Below the pieces are notes generated by a model. It searched no databases. It was not told the origin of the DNA and saw nothing but the letters and a program-made list of their open reading frames with translations. The translations under genes and the position numbers were made by a program. Shown here piece by piece: positions 48,794-60,664 of a stretch of DNA of 64,000 bases. This DNA comes from Ampelocalamus luodianensis (lineage: Eukaryota; Streptophyta; Magnoliopsida; Poales; Poaceae): NCBI GenBank assembly GCA_036346255.1, contig CM070622.1, positions 30,964,751-31,028,750 on the forward strand, read 5' to 3'. Position 1 is the stretch's first letter. Each line of letters begins with the position of its first letter.

Positions 48794-49623
48794 GAATTTT
48801 TAAAAAAATATTTTTAAAAAAATTACAAAACTAGGTTATTACCCGAAAACAATTATAAAATCAGGTTTTTGAACTGACGATAGGCTCCTGTCGACAGGGA
48901 TCAACTGGCAACAGAAACCTAGGAATTTTTAAATATAGCAAATAAACTCAAAAATTACAAAAAAAAATTTGAAGCCTTATGACATAGTGTACTTACTTGT
49001 GTAATTTTTTCATAATTTTATCCATTCTGAATTTGTCTCCAAAATTCATTTAAGTATACTATTTGTAATAATTGTTAAATATATAAAATGAGGTCTAAAA
49101 ATTATAAGTTTTTTTTTGTTGAACGCTCCTCACATAGTGTACTTGATGGTGTAATTTTTTCAGAATTTCATATGTTCTTAAATTGTCTCTAAAATTAAGG
49201 GTTTACACAATCAAGTACACTGCGTCGGAAACCTAAAATCAGAATTTTTTAGACAAGTTCAGAATATATAAAATCTGAAAAAAATACACCATCAAGTACA
49301 CTATATAAGTAGCGTTCAAAAAAATCATAATTTTTGGGCCTCATTTTATATATTTAGAAATTTCTACAAATAGTATACTTAAATAAATTTTGAAGACAAA
49401 TTCAGAATTAATAAAATTATTAAAAAAATTACACAAGCAAGTACACTATGTCAAGAGGCTTCACAAAAATCATAATTTTTTTAGCTCATTTACTATATTT
49501 AAAAATTCCTAGGTTCCAGCCTGTCGCCAGTTCAAAAGGCGTCAGGGACCTAATTTTGTAAGTTTTAGGCGGCAACCTAGTTTTGTAAATTTTTAAAAAA
49601 TATATTATTTCAAAAAAAATCGC
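48794..49623. mobile_element. 830-bp foldback element upstream of the RhoGAP gene
   Basis: Flanked by an 8-bp direct repeat TAAACAAG (48,786-48,793 and 49,624-49,631). Nearly the whole length folds back: TACAAAACTAGGTT near the left end is matched by AACCTAGTTTTGTA near the right. Inner words such as CAAGTACACT and AGTGTACTTG alternate on the two arms. AT-rich, no gene. Confidence 0.8.
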
Positions 49624-49631
49624 TAAACAAG

Positions 49632-50850
49632 CCAATGGATGTGGTCACAAAAAAATAAAAGAAGAAGAGCCAGTAGGTGATGTGTTGTCGATCTGGGTTT
49701 AGCTCTGTATTTGCAGCTCTATTCCATTTTGGTCTATCTCTTCTTTATCCTAATTCCGACACACGCAATTGCATTTGGCTAAATCAGTTGGGGGATAGGC
49801 GTGAGAGGAATTACATAAGGGAACTATGTGTGTATCCCGACCTGTAATGGCCCTCGAAGAATTAACGGATCGTGGATGGCTTTTTTTTCTAGGGGAATCG
49901 TGTGCATTTTGGGTCATCTGGTTTGCTCTAACATTTATAATATGTACCATGTGTGTTTGTAGGTGCACTCGCATCGCTAGATTCGTAATGTTATTGGGAA
50001 CTCAAAAGGTGTGTGAAAAACCTAGCGAATTGAAATTAAACCCAAGATGGCATCAATGAAAAAGAGCAACAATGGCAAGCGAGCGAGGCAAGTAGACAAT
50101 CAAGTTCTACCTCACCGTTATGGCAGTTACCCGACAAGTGGGGGGAGGGCAAGCGCAACAAAACATCATTTGCAACTCGATAACTGCATAGGTTATGGTT
50201 ACACGAAAGGAAATTAGTAGCCAAGGCATTGAAGGTGAGATGAGAGGTGGTGAATACAACATGATCATTGCATATGTTAGGATTGCAGAGCAAGGATGGG
50301 GAATTGGTTCCCAGGGCATTGAAGGAGAGATGAGAGGTGGTGGAGGGTATAAGCATTCTAGGGTTACACAATTTTAAAAGCAATTTAATAGTGCAAAGAA
50401 AAGTATAGGACAGTCGTAAAGAGCTAGTATGTACCTTAAGTAGTATGTTTTGTCAATTCCTACCATTACATTTTACTTCAATCAGATTCGCATCTATTTA
50501 TTATACCTCTTGTTACACAGACAAACTTGGACAATTGACATTGGAAAAAATGGCATTTGCATAATTGTGCTCTAGCTGTGTGTCAGCTATTTTTTTTAAA
50601 AAAAAAATGCTAAGGCTGCATTAGTTAGGCCCCTTTTGAGACAGCTTCGGCTTTGGCTTTTCGTTGGGAAAAGCTGAAAGCCATCTCAAATAGGCGACTT
50701 TCAGTAGCCGCTTATGGAAAAGCGGAAGCACAACACAACATGAAGAAGTCGAAAGCAAAGCGGGCTAGGGGGTAGCTTTGATGGCATTTGTGGGATGGAG
50801 TTTGGGCTTTGCCCATGCAAGTTGTAAGTATTTACGCACTCCATAATAGG
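49632..50850. other. Intergenic, no gene seen
   Basis: Only a 36-bp imperfect direct repeat (GGCATTGAAGG...GATGAGAGGTGGTG at about 50,224 and 50,317) and a small AAGCTGAAAGC foldback near 50,650-50,690 stand out. Confidence 0.5.
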
Positions 50851-50858
50851 TATAAAAA
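50851..50858 (+). promoter_or_regulatory. TATA-like box
   Basis: TATAAAAA followed about 30 bp later by a pyrimidine-rich leader (CTCTCCCCTTCC) and an AGGGTTTCG leader motif common in plant genes. Confidence 0.4.
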
Positions 50859-51060
50859 CTAGTAGTCACCTCTCCCCTTCCATTTGCCTCCTCCACCTGA
50901 CTCCTTCCTCCTCCCCAACCCGACTCGTGCGGCAACTAGGGTTTCGACCCCGCTAGCGCTGCCCTGACCTCCACCTCCTACCTCAGCACCGCCGCCCCAA
51001 GCCCCCACGCCTCTGGATCTAGATCCAGATCGCGCGCATTGGTAGCCTTCTCCCTCCGAC

Positions 51061-51228
51061 ATGGCGCCTCCCTCTGTTGCTCCCTCCACCATCCACGCCG
51101 CCCATTCCGCCTCCACGCCGCCCACCGCCGCTGCCTCGAGATGCCTCCTCCACCCTCTAACGCCTCTGGTCGCCAATGTCGTCGTACGTCTGCCTCATCC
51201 CAATGCTGCAGATCTGAGTTATGATTAG
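51061..51228 (+). CDS. Orphan short ORF, possible first exon of a lost gene
   Basis: 55 codons starting MAPPSVAPSTIHAAHS, GC-rich as grass first exons are, downstream of the TATA-like box and a CT-rich leader. The protein is not recognised. It ends about 100 bp before the 4.3-kb LTR at 51,332, which may have separated it from the rest of a gene. Equally it may be a captured promoter fragment or chance. Confidence 0.25.
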   Translation: MAPPSVAPSTIHAAHSASTPPTAAASRCLLHPLTPLVANVVVRLPHPNAADLSYD

Positions 51229-53909
51229 TATGCAATAATATTTGCTTCCGATCCAATTAAGTTGGTTTTGTTTACTCTGTATGTGCATGTGCAATTACCA
51301 TTTAGTTTTAGGATTCCTCTCACGAGTATAGTATAACATCCCAATTTTAAGGCCCTTTTGAAATTTTCAAAATAAAAGGAACTAGTTGAATTTCCTGGAC
51401 TTGTTTGAAGCTTAAATTGAAATTTCTAAAATTAAAATAATTTAATATGAATAAATCAAACTTCAAATAATTCAAAATTTGGTTTATTTGATTTTCTAGG
51501 TTTTCTTGGATTGCTCCAAGTTCTTTTGTTATTTCTTGGAGTTCCAGTTTATTTAATTTATTTTTTGTTTTCCCAAAATTTCTTTTCTTTCTTGTAAAAT
51601 TTAAATTAAATTAATTATTTCAAAGTGTTGGCTCTTAATTTGGAGTTGTTGCTTATATAAATATTATTCAAATCTTTGCTCCAAAATCTAATCTTTTTGC
51701 GGCCAATTCGGAATTCAAATTTTCATTTGAATTCATCTCTTCTCTCAAAATTCAAATCTCACCCGAATTTCAAAATTTAAATTTCTATTTGAATTTTCTC
51801 TGAAATATAAATCTCAAAATTTTATTTCATTTTTATTCTTGGGCTGAAAACATTTTTCTTTTCTTTTTCCCCTTTTCCTTCCCCCCTCTCTCCCTTTTCT
51901 TTCTTTCTTTTTCTTTTCTTCTTTCTCTTTCTTCTTCATTTCTCCTACTCTCTGTTTTACTTTCTCTGCTCTCTGTCCCGAGCCGCCCAGGTGCCCTACT
52001 GTCAATCGCGTGCGTCCCATGGCCCTCTGCCCCGACATCATCGTGCCCTCCTGCACTTGTGTCACCGCCGCTCACACCGGTGTCGCCCCTCTGCTCTGGC
52101 CACGCCTGACCCGGGCGGGCCGTGCGTGCCCCGCATCCCTAACCTGCGCACTAGCTATGCCGCTCATGTCATCTGCGCCGTGCCACACGTTCCCCCCATC
52201 TTCGCATATATTCAATGCCCGCCATCTTCGCTTGTGTCGCTATCGTCGTAAATGCCGATCGAATCGCCGCCGAGTATCCCGCTCGTGTTCCCTATCGCTT
52301 CACTCCCTGGGCAAGCCTATAAATGTGAGCACCAGGACCCCCTTGCACCCTTTTCATTTTGCTCTAGACCCCATACCCTACCTCGCCGCTGTTCGTCCAA
52401 AACGCACCGTGCCGCAAGCTTCTTCCCGAGCGCCAATCGCACCCCCATCTCGCCATCCCACCGCTCCAGTGAGTTGTTTGCCCCTCCAACCACGTCACGT
52501 CGTGTTCCTGAGCTCCATTAGTATTTCCCCTCAATCAATTTTGCATTTGCCGCAGCACATCGCTGGAATTCGTTGTCTTCATCGTCGCTGGCCACTGCAC
52601 CTTCCTCACCCGATCTCCTTTGAGTTTTTCACCAATTGAACCATGTCACCATGCATTCCCGGCCATCCTCTTCCTAATCCCCCCCCTCAATTCGGACAAA
52701 CCATCGCCGTGGAGTGCTGCCACCGCTGCTGCCTTTTTCTCCACTGCCGCCGCCATCGCGCCACCTCCTCGAAGCCCCTCTAGCTTCCCCAAGAACTCCG
52801 ACTACCTTCCCGTGCCGTTTGCAACCCATGCGCGCGCCGTCACCTACCTGCGTGCAACCCGTGCGCCACCGCCACCGCCACCGCCTTGGGTCGTGTCCTA
52901 CGCTGTCGCCGCCACCTGTGCATAGGGGACCTCGCCGGGATTCCATTTTGGCCATTGCCAACCGCTCCCGTGCCACCGCTCGTCGCCGACGTCGTACGAT
53001 GCCTGCTACCTCCTCTGTTTTTTTTCCTTTCTCTGGCTTTCCTTTCTCTCTCAATAACATGTGGGGCCCTATGTCATACTCAGTAGCCCTTCTCTCTTTC
53101 CCTCTTTCTTTCTCTAGCAAGTGGACCCAACTTGTCATACACATTGCTTTGCATGAAAATTTCAGAATAGAATATTCCCCTTCTCTATTTTCAAGAATTT
53201 TATTTCCCACAAATCTTCAGGGTGTTCGTTCTCCTTCATACGAACTCTGATTCCATCGATTCTTGTTCTTAAATTCGTCTAAATCCAATATCTCTCTCTA
53301 TTGGTACTAATTATATATATTTGATTTTATTTGATTTTTGTTATTTATTTTGCCTCGTTTCGCGTGTGTAGAGTTTGATGCCGCTGAAGTTATTTTGGAC
53401 CAATCAGACGCAGTAATCTCAACTTTTGACGAAGGTGAGTCTCCTTTGAATATTTTGTATCTATGATTTCTAAATTATGTTTTCAGTTTTAAAAGTATTA
53501 TGCATTGCTAATTCACATAAAATGATAAGTTCAAAGTGTAGTTGTTAGTTAAACCTAAAACTTGCTAATGTCTTCCTTGGTAATTGTTACCCTATACCTT
53601 TGTAACCCTAGCATAGTAACTCCATAATATTAATCACAACATTGTGGAATAGTTAAACATGTAGAATTGCCTAGACATGCTTTTCGGTCTTGATCAACCT
53701 CTGGGGGGAAACCATTATTGCCCTTTATATTATAATTTAGAAAATGTATGACATTAGGTAATGTTAGTAATTGGAAAATAAAATAAAATGGTGGGAAATT
53801 GTTTTAGACTAGGGGAAGTGGTATGAGTTTTGATTGTCTCGCTCCGAGTCGATTAAGGACCGACACTTGTGACTATCCAAACTGAGCAATGTCGTACAAC
53901 CACATTTCG

Positions 53910-54767
53910 TAAATGGGAAGGACCTGGCCAACTAATTTATCATCTTTCTAGCATTATGCCCGTAGGTTGTAGTTGTTAGGTGTTCCTTTTTGGGATTGTG
54001 CAGACGATGGTAATTGACGTCCATGTTTGTTGGGGCTTGCTCCGAGCGATGTTAATAGACATCCATATCCGAGTAGGTTATCCCCCACAATAGTGGACTC
54101 CGGGTCGATGGTAAATGACGTCCATGACTTAAGGTTAAGCTCATCGGGCGGGTTGGTGTTAGAGCCTGATATTGTAAAGGTCTTGTGATAGTCGCTTAGT
54201 TGCACACCCAAGGAAGCGTGTTATAGCCGACATTATAAGTTGATTATCTTGTGTGGGTCAAGTTGTATAACCTCTACACAGTATAAAACTATTCGAATAG
54301 TTATGCCCACGGTCAAGGACAGACAAGGTCACATGTTCTAAATGGGAAGGACCTGACCAACTAATTTATCATGTTCTAGCATTATGCCCACAGGTTGTAG
54401 TTGTTAGGTGTTCCTTTTTGGGATTGTGCAGACGATGGTAATTGATGTCCATATCTATCGGGGTTTGCTCCGGGCGATGGTAACAGACATCCATGTTCGG
54501 GCAGGTTATCCCCCACAAATAGTGGGCTCCGGGTCGATGGTAAATGATGTCCTTGAATTGAGGTTAAGCTCATCGGACGGGTTGGTGTTAGAGCGTGGTA
54601 TTGTAAAGGTTCTGTGATAGTCGCTTAATCGCACGCCTAAAGAAGCGTGTCATGACCGATATTATAAGTTGATTATCTTGTGTGAGTCAAGCTGTACAAC
54701 ATCTGCAGAGTGTAAAACTATTCGAACAACCGTGCCTACGGTCAAGGGCAAGTAAGGCGTGTTTTCA
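53910..54767. repeat. 429-bp tandem duplication inside the LTR
   Basis: Unit 1 starts at 53,910 and unit 2 at 54,339, both with TAAATGGGAAGGACCTG and continuing in parallel to CTATTCGAA and the CACGGTCAAGG/TACGGTCAAGG end. The copies differ at many single positions, so the duplication is not recent. Confidence 0.9.
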
Positions 54768-55323
54768 CATGATAGATTTTGATTTTGATTCCAAAAGAGT
54801 AATTTTTTAGAAACCCGGGAGCAATTGTCTCGGGTAGATATTCTGGCAGCTAGAGCTAGTTGGACAACTAGAGCCCTACTCATGAAAATTTGGCGATTAG
54901 AGCCTCTATACAAGTGATTGGTAGCTGGAACCTTCACTAGTCAATCTATTTAATTAATTTAATTATTGAAACTACATTTGTCAAATGTGCTTTGTAAAAA
55001 TGTTTAAACATTAAATATTATTTTGTGCAAAAGAACCCTATAAGCCCAATTGTTAAAGCTATGCATATGCATCTTTTCCCAAGACTCACAGAGTACTTTA
55101 TGTACTCACATACTACACTCAAATTAAATCTCAGAAACCTTCAACGACATGGAGGAGGATTGCGACTACTTCGCATATGGCTTTGATGAAGGACACCCAG
55201 GGTACTAGGTTGCGCTCCCCTAGTCGAATGCCAGTGGGCAATGTGATGGGTCACCACTTAGAGTTTATTATTTGTTGTTTTCGCTGCTGTAAGGTTGAAA
55301 GTCTTTTGACCTCTTTTGTAATA

Positions 55324-55481
55324 CGGGGATTGGCATATTTGCCACACCACTTTATGCCCAATTACCAAAATGTCACTCCATGTCTCAATTACATATGGCC
55401 TCGGGACCCACATGTCATTGAGACATGGAGTGACATTTTGGCAATTGCACATAAACTTAATGGCAAATATTCAATAATCCC
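55324..55481. mobile_element. MULE-like foldback MITE, 158 bp
   Basis: Perfect 9-bp target duplication TTTGTAATA (55,315-55,323 and 55,482-55,490), the size made by Mutator-like transposases. The arms pair through CCAAAATGTCACTCCATGTC on the left and its complement on the right. Inserted in the solo LTR. Confidence 0.85.
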
Positions 55482-55635
55482 TTTGTAATAAGCTACCTTA
55501 AGGTTGGTACTTTGTTATCACTTTTATGTTAACCGTGATTTGTTCGACGATGTTTCCACTGTGTGCACTAGCTACTGATCTGGGACTGGTGCAGAAATAC
55601 ACAGATAGTTCAGATTTAGAAATCCGGTCCCGACA

Positions 55636-56171
55636 TATTAGAGACATCAGATATGAATTTATTGAGTTGTAGTACAAATTGAATTACTGTGCTAAACAAC
55701 AATTAGTTGGACATTGGTAATGTATTTGCTAGTAGACAGTGATTATATATTTGCTAATTTATGAAATTTGCAATAAATTGGCATGGTAGGAATTTGATAT
55801 TTGTTGTGGTGGTATTGCATCTGATTATGAAACTTGATCTCTTGTTTCCCCATCCAATTTGAAACTTGGAAGTCAAGAAGAAAGTAGATGTGAAGTTGTT
55901 CAAAGCTAATGGATAATAGAAGTTGTTCATATATGAACAAGCTATTTGACCTCTTCCTGTTTTGTTGTGTACATAGGATCTGTAATTAGATATATAAATA
56001 AATGATAGCTTGTACATGCTTTCCAACATAACTGTATGACCCAATGATCAAATTCGTATGCCTATTTAGACATCATGAATGAATGATGGTTGTTGTAACA
56101 TTACTTCTGAACAAAAGCATTTAGGATTTGTTGTAGTATGTGCTCACGGGATATATGGAGAATATAACTTG
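55636..56171. other. Intergenic, no gene seen
   Basis: AT-rich sequence with no convincing frame, repeat or motif. Confidence 0.5.
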
Positions 56172-56179
56172 GTTATGCT

Positions 56180-56839
56180 CAGTGGCGGAGTGTGAGAGAA
56201 ACACAAGCGGAGCCCAATTGTCCAATGCGAGTCAACAATGAGTGACACAAGTGCTAACCAAAAAGTTTTGGTAGAATTTTAATCATAGATTTATTAGAGA
56301 TTGATATTGTTCATTTTTTTTTGTCACAATATATAATATCAGAGCAACTATATATGTGTGTGTGTAAAGTACTCCAAAAGCACAAAAAAAGAACTAAAAC
56401 ACAAGTGAACCATGAAAACTAGCACTAATTAAAGGTACTCTCTTATTTTCTTCAGATTATTAAAATCAACAATTATGTCTTCATAACTATAATTAGCTGT
56501 GATTTCCCCTTATAGGTGTATTAGCAAGCTATTGGCAAAAAAGTCATCTTCCATCTTGTATACATGGCCTTGTTTTTATGATCTTCAAACTAGAAAATGC
56601 ACATTCAACATTGCTCGACTAAAAATGGAGTCAATTTGTCGCACCTGGTAAGAAAGAAGAGGTCAGGAGATGGTAGTGGATATATGGATGCGTCATGAAG
56701 AGGAATGAAGTTAAGTATTGTAGTGTTCTGGAATCTAAATAGGCCAACAATACATAGACTCATATCTACATACTAACAAAAAGTTGAGGAAGGGGAGGCA
56801 GGAGCCCTCTTTAGCCCCAAAGGCGCTCCGGCGCCACTG
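56180..56839. mobile_element. Non-autonomous hAT element, 660 bp
   Basis: Perfect 8-bp target duplication GTTATGCT (56,172-56,179 and 56,840-56,847). Ends CAGTGGCGGAG and, from the right, CAGTGGCGCCGGAG, a widespread plant hAT terminus. No transposase frame was seen. Confidence 0.92.
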
Positions 56840-56847
56840 GTTATGCT

Positions 56848-57964
56848 TAGTTCTACCAATTAGTTCAGATATGAGAGTGATTAAATAATGCTCAGGTAGA
56901 ACTGGATTGAGTTTTGTATCGTGAGTTTCTAATCTAAATCCTAAAATAACTGAATTTGTTGCTTTGATGTGTCTGAAATTTTAGCTAGTTTGTAATTCGC
57001 AGTGATCCAGTAGTGGAACATGAACAATTGAAATCAATTTCTGAACAATCATGTGAAGTACAAAGCAAAGAACCTATGTAACATTTGTATTTCATACTTA
57101 GAAACCTAGAATTTAGTACGTTCAATGCTTAAAATAAATCAAATCCACTCATAATATCCCTTAATCGGCACCAAACAAGTTATCATTTGTCTCAAGGACA
57201 TTTCAAACATTTCTCAACTCAGATCAGCAAGTCAGCATATCTAAAAGCCAAACTATCAAACATCAAACGTTTTCAACTTAGCTCTTCAGCCATACAATCT
57301 AGCCAGGAGCTACTTTTCAAAAAAAAAAAAAGTAACCATGCTAAACCTGCCATTAATTTGTCAGCGGGGGCGCTGATGGTGGTTGGGCCATTGGACAATG
57401 GGGTTACCACCACCTCTAATCCTTTGCCTTTGTTTGCTTTTTTTTTTAATTTGTTTCTTTGCCTACCTGCTACAGCAGTGGGTGCGGCAAGGATGGACGG
57501 ACGCATGGATCCTTTCAGATTCGGCCACTCTAGCGCCGGACCACACACTCGCGACGCCTCGCTTTGGACGCGTTTGGTATCATCATGGCATTCACGCGCG
57601 CGCACCGATCGCTTCGAAAAAATCTTCGTTTTGCCGAGCTGCTGCGAATCTACAGGTTGAACGTATTTTTGTTCTGGCGTGTGTATACGTCTCCTGAGGT
57701 GATAACACGATTCCTTGTGATGTTTTTTTTTTTTGGCGGATGAGTAATAAAAACGGTGGATGACGAGTTGGAGATAATCACGGGACGTTGCTATTAGATC
57801 CGACGTGAGTTGAATGGTTCAGATTATCGGTTTGACACCTCTGCATGTTGCTAATCTCTATCGTTCGCTTAAGGTGCACCCTTCGTGGCATGGCGAGGTT
57901 GGGGCAATCGAAGTTGTCATCTTAATTTGAAAATATGTTCAGTAAAACCGGTGTTTGCTAATTA
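56848..57964. other. Intergenic, no recognised gene
   Basis: Contains a GC-rich island (57,360-57,660) with a 157-codon forward frame that matches nothing I know; it is probably non-coding. A-run at 57,319 and T-runs at 57,440 and 57,722 hint at retroposed sequence. Confidence 0.4.
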
Positions 57965-58190
57965 CTCCTTCCGGTCACAAATACATATCATTTTGAATAT
58001 TGATATGGTCTTCAAAACATAACTTTGACAACTAATTTCTATTGTTATTATGAAAGTACTTTTCAAGACAAACATACACATATGATTTTCATCTATCCAA
58101 TCTAAATATTTAAAAATATATCAATAGCTAAAGTTTCGAAAACTTGACTATACGCATCCCAAAACGATATATATTTGTGACCAGATGGAG
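57965..58190. mobile_element. Stowaway MITE
   Basis: 226 bp with ends CTCCTTCCGGTCACAAATA and, read from the right, CTCCATCTGGTCACAAATA, flanked by the dinucleotide TA on both sides. This is the hallmark of Stowaway elements mobilised by Tc1/mariner transposases. Confidence 0.93.
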
Positions 58191-58192
58191 TA

Positions 58193-58795
58193 GTTTTTTT
58201 AGACCATTCACTTTTTTCTATTAGAAGTGAATTCTAATTATTTTTGTAAATAAAATGTTGGGGCTAAAATGACAGCTAAAGTTCACACCATTCAGAAAAA
58301 TCGGAAAAGGGGCATGCGGAAAAGCATGAAAAAGTCAGATGGCATAATCGTCATGTGAGCACTCGCTTTGAGCTTTCTAAGACAGAATCCAAAATTGGTA
58401 TAGTTCTCCCTTCCCACAAGAAAGGAAAAAAAAACGGGTTTGCTTTTGCTGCGATAAGCATTCTCGTACTAACAATGATAATAAATCATCAAGAACTAAT
58501 GACCATGCTGCATCCAATCACCAGACCGGGTCTAAACTCTTCTCTTTTTTTTACTTTCTTTCTTTCTTCCTTTTTGAGGAGATGGATCTAACTTTTCTTG
58601 AGCGGTACATAATTACATAAACTTACAGTAAAATTTGCTTATACGTAGAATCTACTGAACAAGGGAACAGTGCATCACATGCTGCAATGCTCATGGGCTC
58701 AACCCCTGCTCCCAATCTCGACCTATTCTGGAAGCAGCCACATCAGCTTCTGCAGAGGAGATCATAGCAGTGGTTTTAACCATTTTCATGGCACA
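58193..58795. other. Intergenic, no gene seen
   Basis: Only short frames; low-complexity T-runs near 58,545-58,570. Confidence 0.5.
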
Positions 58796-58800
58796 GCAAG

Positions 58801-59288
58801 TGTTACGGTCAAATATCAAGATGGTACTGTAGCATGTGCACGGTAGCATCACGTGCACTGTAGTGCATTACTGTAGCACATAAGCCCTGAGCAGGATTTG
58901 TTATTTAGGAACATATCTATTAGGTATTTGACATTATCTATTAGTTAGGCAAGTTATTATTAGATTAGATTGTTAGAGATAAGTTTTCTTATAGATTATT
59001 TCTTAGGGGTTAAGTTGGATCGTCCCTATAAAAGAGATAGCATGTATCCATTATCAATGAAGCAAAGAAGTAAACAAAGTTAGTCTCTAACCGGTTGGCT
59101 AAAGATCAGAGCCTGCTTGTTCGTCGGGAAGAGTTCCGGCCGAGTTTGGAGGACGATTCCCCGCCTCCCTAGCTAATCACGCATCAGAGCCTCGCTACCT
59201 CGATAGGGAAGAACTCTGTTGGCGGTTAGATGAGGGCGAGTGCCCTACTCTCGGTCCTCGGACCCGTACCCAACCAACGACCACAATA
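58801..59288 (+). repeat. 5' LTR of TRIM-like element
   Basis: 488 bp beginning TGTTACGGTCAAATATC, with TATA box CTATAAAAG at 59,026-59,034. Confidence 0.9.
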
Positions 59289-59537
59289 TTTGGTATTAGA
59301 GCCACTCACTATGGCTTCCGGTGCCGCACCATCTCTCTTAGAGAAGTTGAATGTTAACAACGAAGAGTAGAAGTCTTACTCGACAACATAATTGTTGTCC
59401 ATTGGAGCTTTGTCGATCCTAGTCCACGTGACGCGACGCCATCATCATACCCTCTCATCAACATGTGGTCACCAAAGATTTCAACCGTGGCCACCACCAC
59501 AGCTCGAGGACGAGCTGGCTCGCTGCGATGGGTGTAA

Positions 59538-60023
59538 TGTTACGGTCAAATATCAAGATGGACTGTAGCGCGTGCACGGTAGCATCATGTGCACTGTAGT
59601 GCATTACTGTAGCACACAAGCACTGAGCAGGATTTGTTATTTAGGAATATATCTATTAGGTATTTGGTATTATCAATTAGTTAGACAAGTTATTATTAGA
59701 TTGGATTGTTAGAGATAAGTTTCCTTATAAATTACTTCTTAGGGGTTAAGTCGGGTCGTCCCTATAAAAGGGATAGTATGTATCCATTATCAATGAAGCA
59801 AAAAAATAAACAAAATTAGTATCTAACCAGTTGGCTAAAGATCAGAGCCTCCTTGTTTGTCAGGAAGAGTTCCGACCGAGTTTGGAGGGCAATCCCTCGT
59901 CTCCCTAGCTAATCAGGCCTCAAAGCCTCGCTACCTCGACAGGGAAGAGCTCTGCTGGTGTTAGATGAGGGCGAGTGCTCTACCCTCGGTTCTCAGATCC
60001 GTACCCAACTAACGACCACAACA
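59538..60023 (+). repeat. 3' LTR of TRIM-like element
   Basis: 486 bp; I count about 47 differences from the 5' LTR, so the insertion is old. Confidence 0.9.
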
Positions 60024-60028
60024 GTAAG

Positions 60029-60470
60029 GTAGTAACTAATGGCTTCTATCAACGATACATTGCCAATGTATCAGGGTAGAAATGCTAGAATCATAAGTCT
60101 CTCTTCCAAAAAAAATTGGTAGGCCCGGCAAAAGCATGCCATGAATGAGTGCTGCATGAAAATGTTTACCTGTATCTGGTCCATAGCCTTTGGATTGGTG
60201 TGTAGCTTGGGCCTACATGCCCATGCCAAATAATACGCATACGGCTCAAAGCTAATAGGTGGAGTAATTTGTACTCCTTTCAAGATTTAGTCGCGTGTTT
60301 ATCATGTTTGGATTGTGCAAAGTAGTAAACCACATTTACACGAGGTTAACGTAATTTTGGGATTAGCTTTTAAATTTATGAATTTTCACTGTTAAACAAT
60401 CTCGGTGAATAAAAAATCAAAAACCCACTTAAGGTTTTGTACAAATAAACAATTATGTACCGTTTACTAT
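60029..60470. other. Intergenic, no gene seen
   Basis: AT-rich; short frames only. Confidence 0.45.
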
Positions 60471-60472
60471 TT

Positions 60473-60550
60473 TTGCTTAAACACAGAAGCAAGAACATCT
60501 TGAGAAATCTGCTCTGGAGAACTGACATCTGATTCACCTGAAAATCTGAA
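60473..60550 (-). CDS. Possible alternative last coding exon, unidentified gene
   Basis: Downstream (on the reverse strand) of the exon at 60,665-60,769. A splice-acceptor TTTTCAG near 60,545 is followed by a frame reading GESDVSSPEQISQDVLASVF and ending KQK-stop. The composition is protein-like, but the frame does not continue from the 60,665 exon, which has its own stop. It may be an alternative end or chance. Confidence 0.25.
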
Positions 60551-60664
60551 CAAAAGTTGGCTGCTGCTGTGATAGCATCTCTCAAAGGTATTTCAGTAAA
60601 ATGGACCACTGCACTTCAGGAACATTTACAGTGATATGGGGAGTCCAGATCATTAGGTTTAGTT

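Larger units (their letters stand above)
51332..55635 (+). mobile_element. Solo-type gypsy LTR, 4.3 kb
   Basis: Starts TATAACATCCC (a TGTAACATCCC start with one change) and ends CCCGACA. Its first 200 bp and last 400 bp match the LTR at 10,323-13,741 in order (CAAAATAAAA...AATTCAAA; AGCTACTGATCTGGGACT). No gag or pol flanks it. The 5-bp flanks TATAG and TATTA do not match well. The excess length over its relative comes partly from a 429-bp tandem duplication and a 158-bp MITE. Confidence 0.7.
58801..60023 (+). mobile_element. TRIM-like small LTR retrotransposon, 1.2 kb
   Basis: Two LTRs (58,801-59,288 and 59,538-60,023) flank an interior of only 249 bp. Target duplication GCAAG/GTAAG has one change. 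Primer site TGGTATTAGAGCC at 59,291 (a variant of the tRNA-Met site). The interior opens with ATGGCTTCCGGTGCC (MASGAAPSLLEKLN), a short gag-like start that soon hits a stop. No enzyme is encoded, so it needed proteins from another element. Confidence 0.92.

Noticed and set aside
52010..53250. Forward frames of 178 and 209 codons and a reverse frame of 178
   Set aside because: GC-rich part of the solo LTR; three frames are open together and none shows a domain, so composition explains them.
57187..57697. Forward frames of 104 and 157 codons and a reverse frame of 110
   Set aside because: No recognisable domain, interrupted by homopolymer runs; not enough to call a gene.
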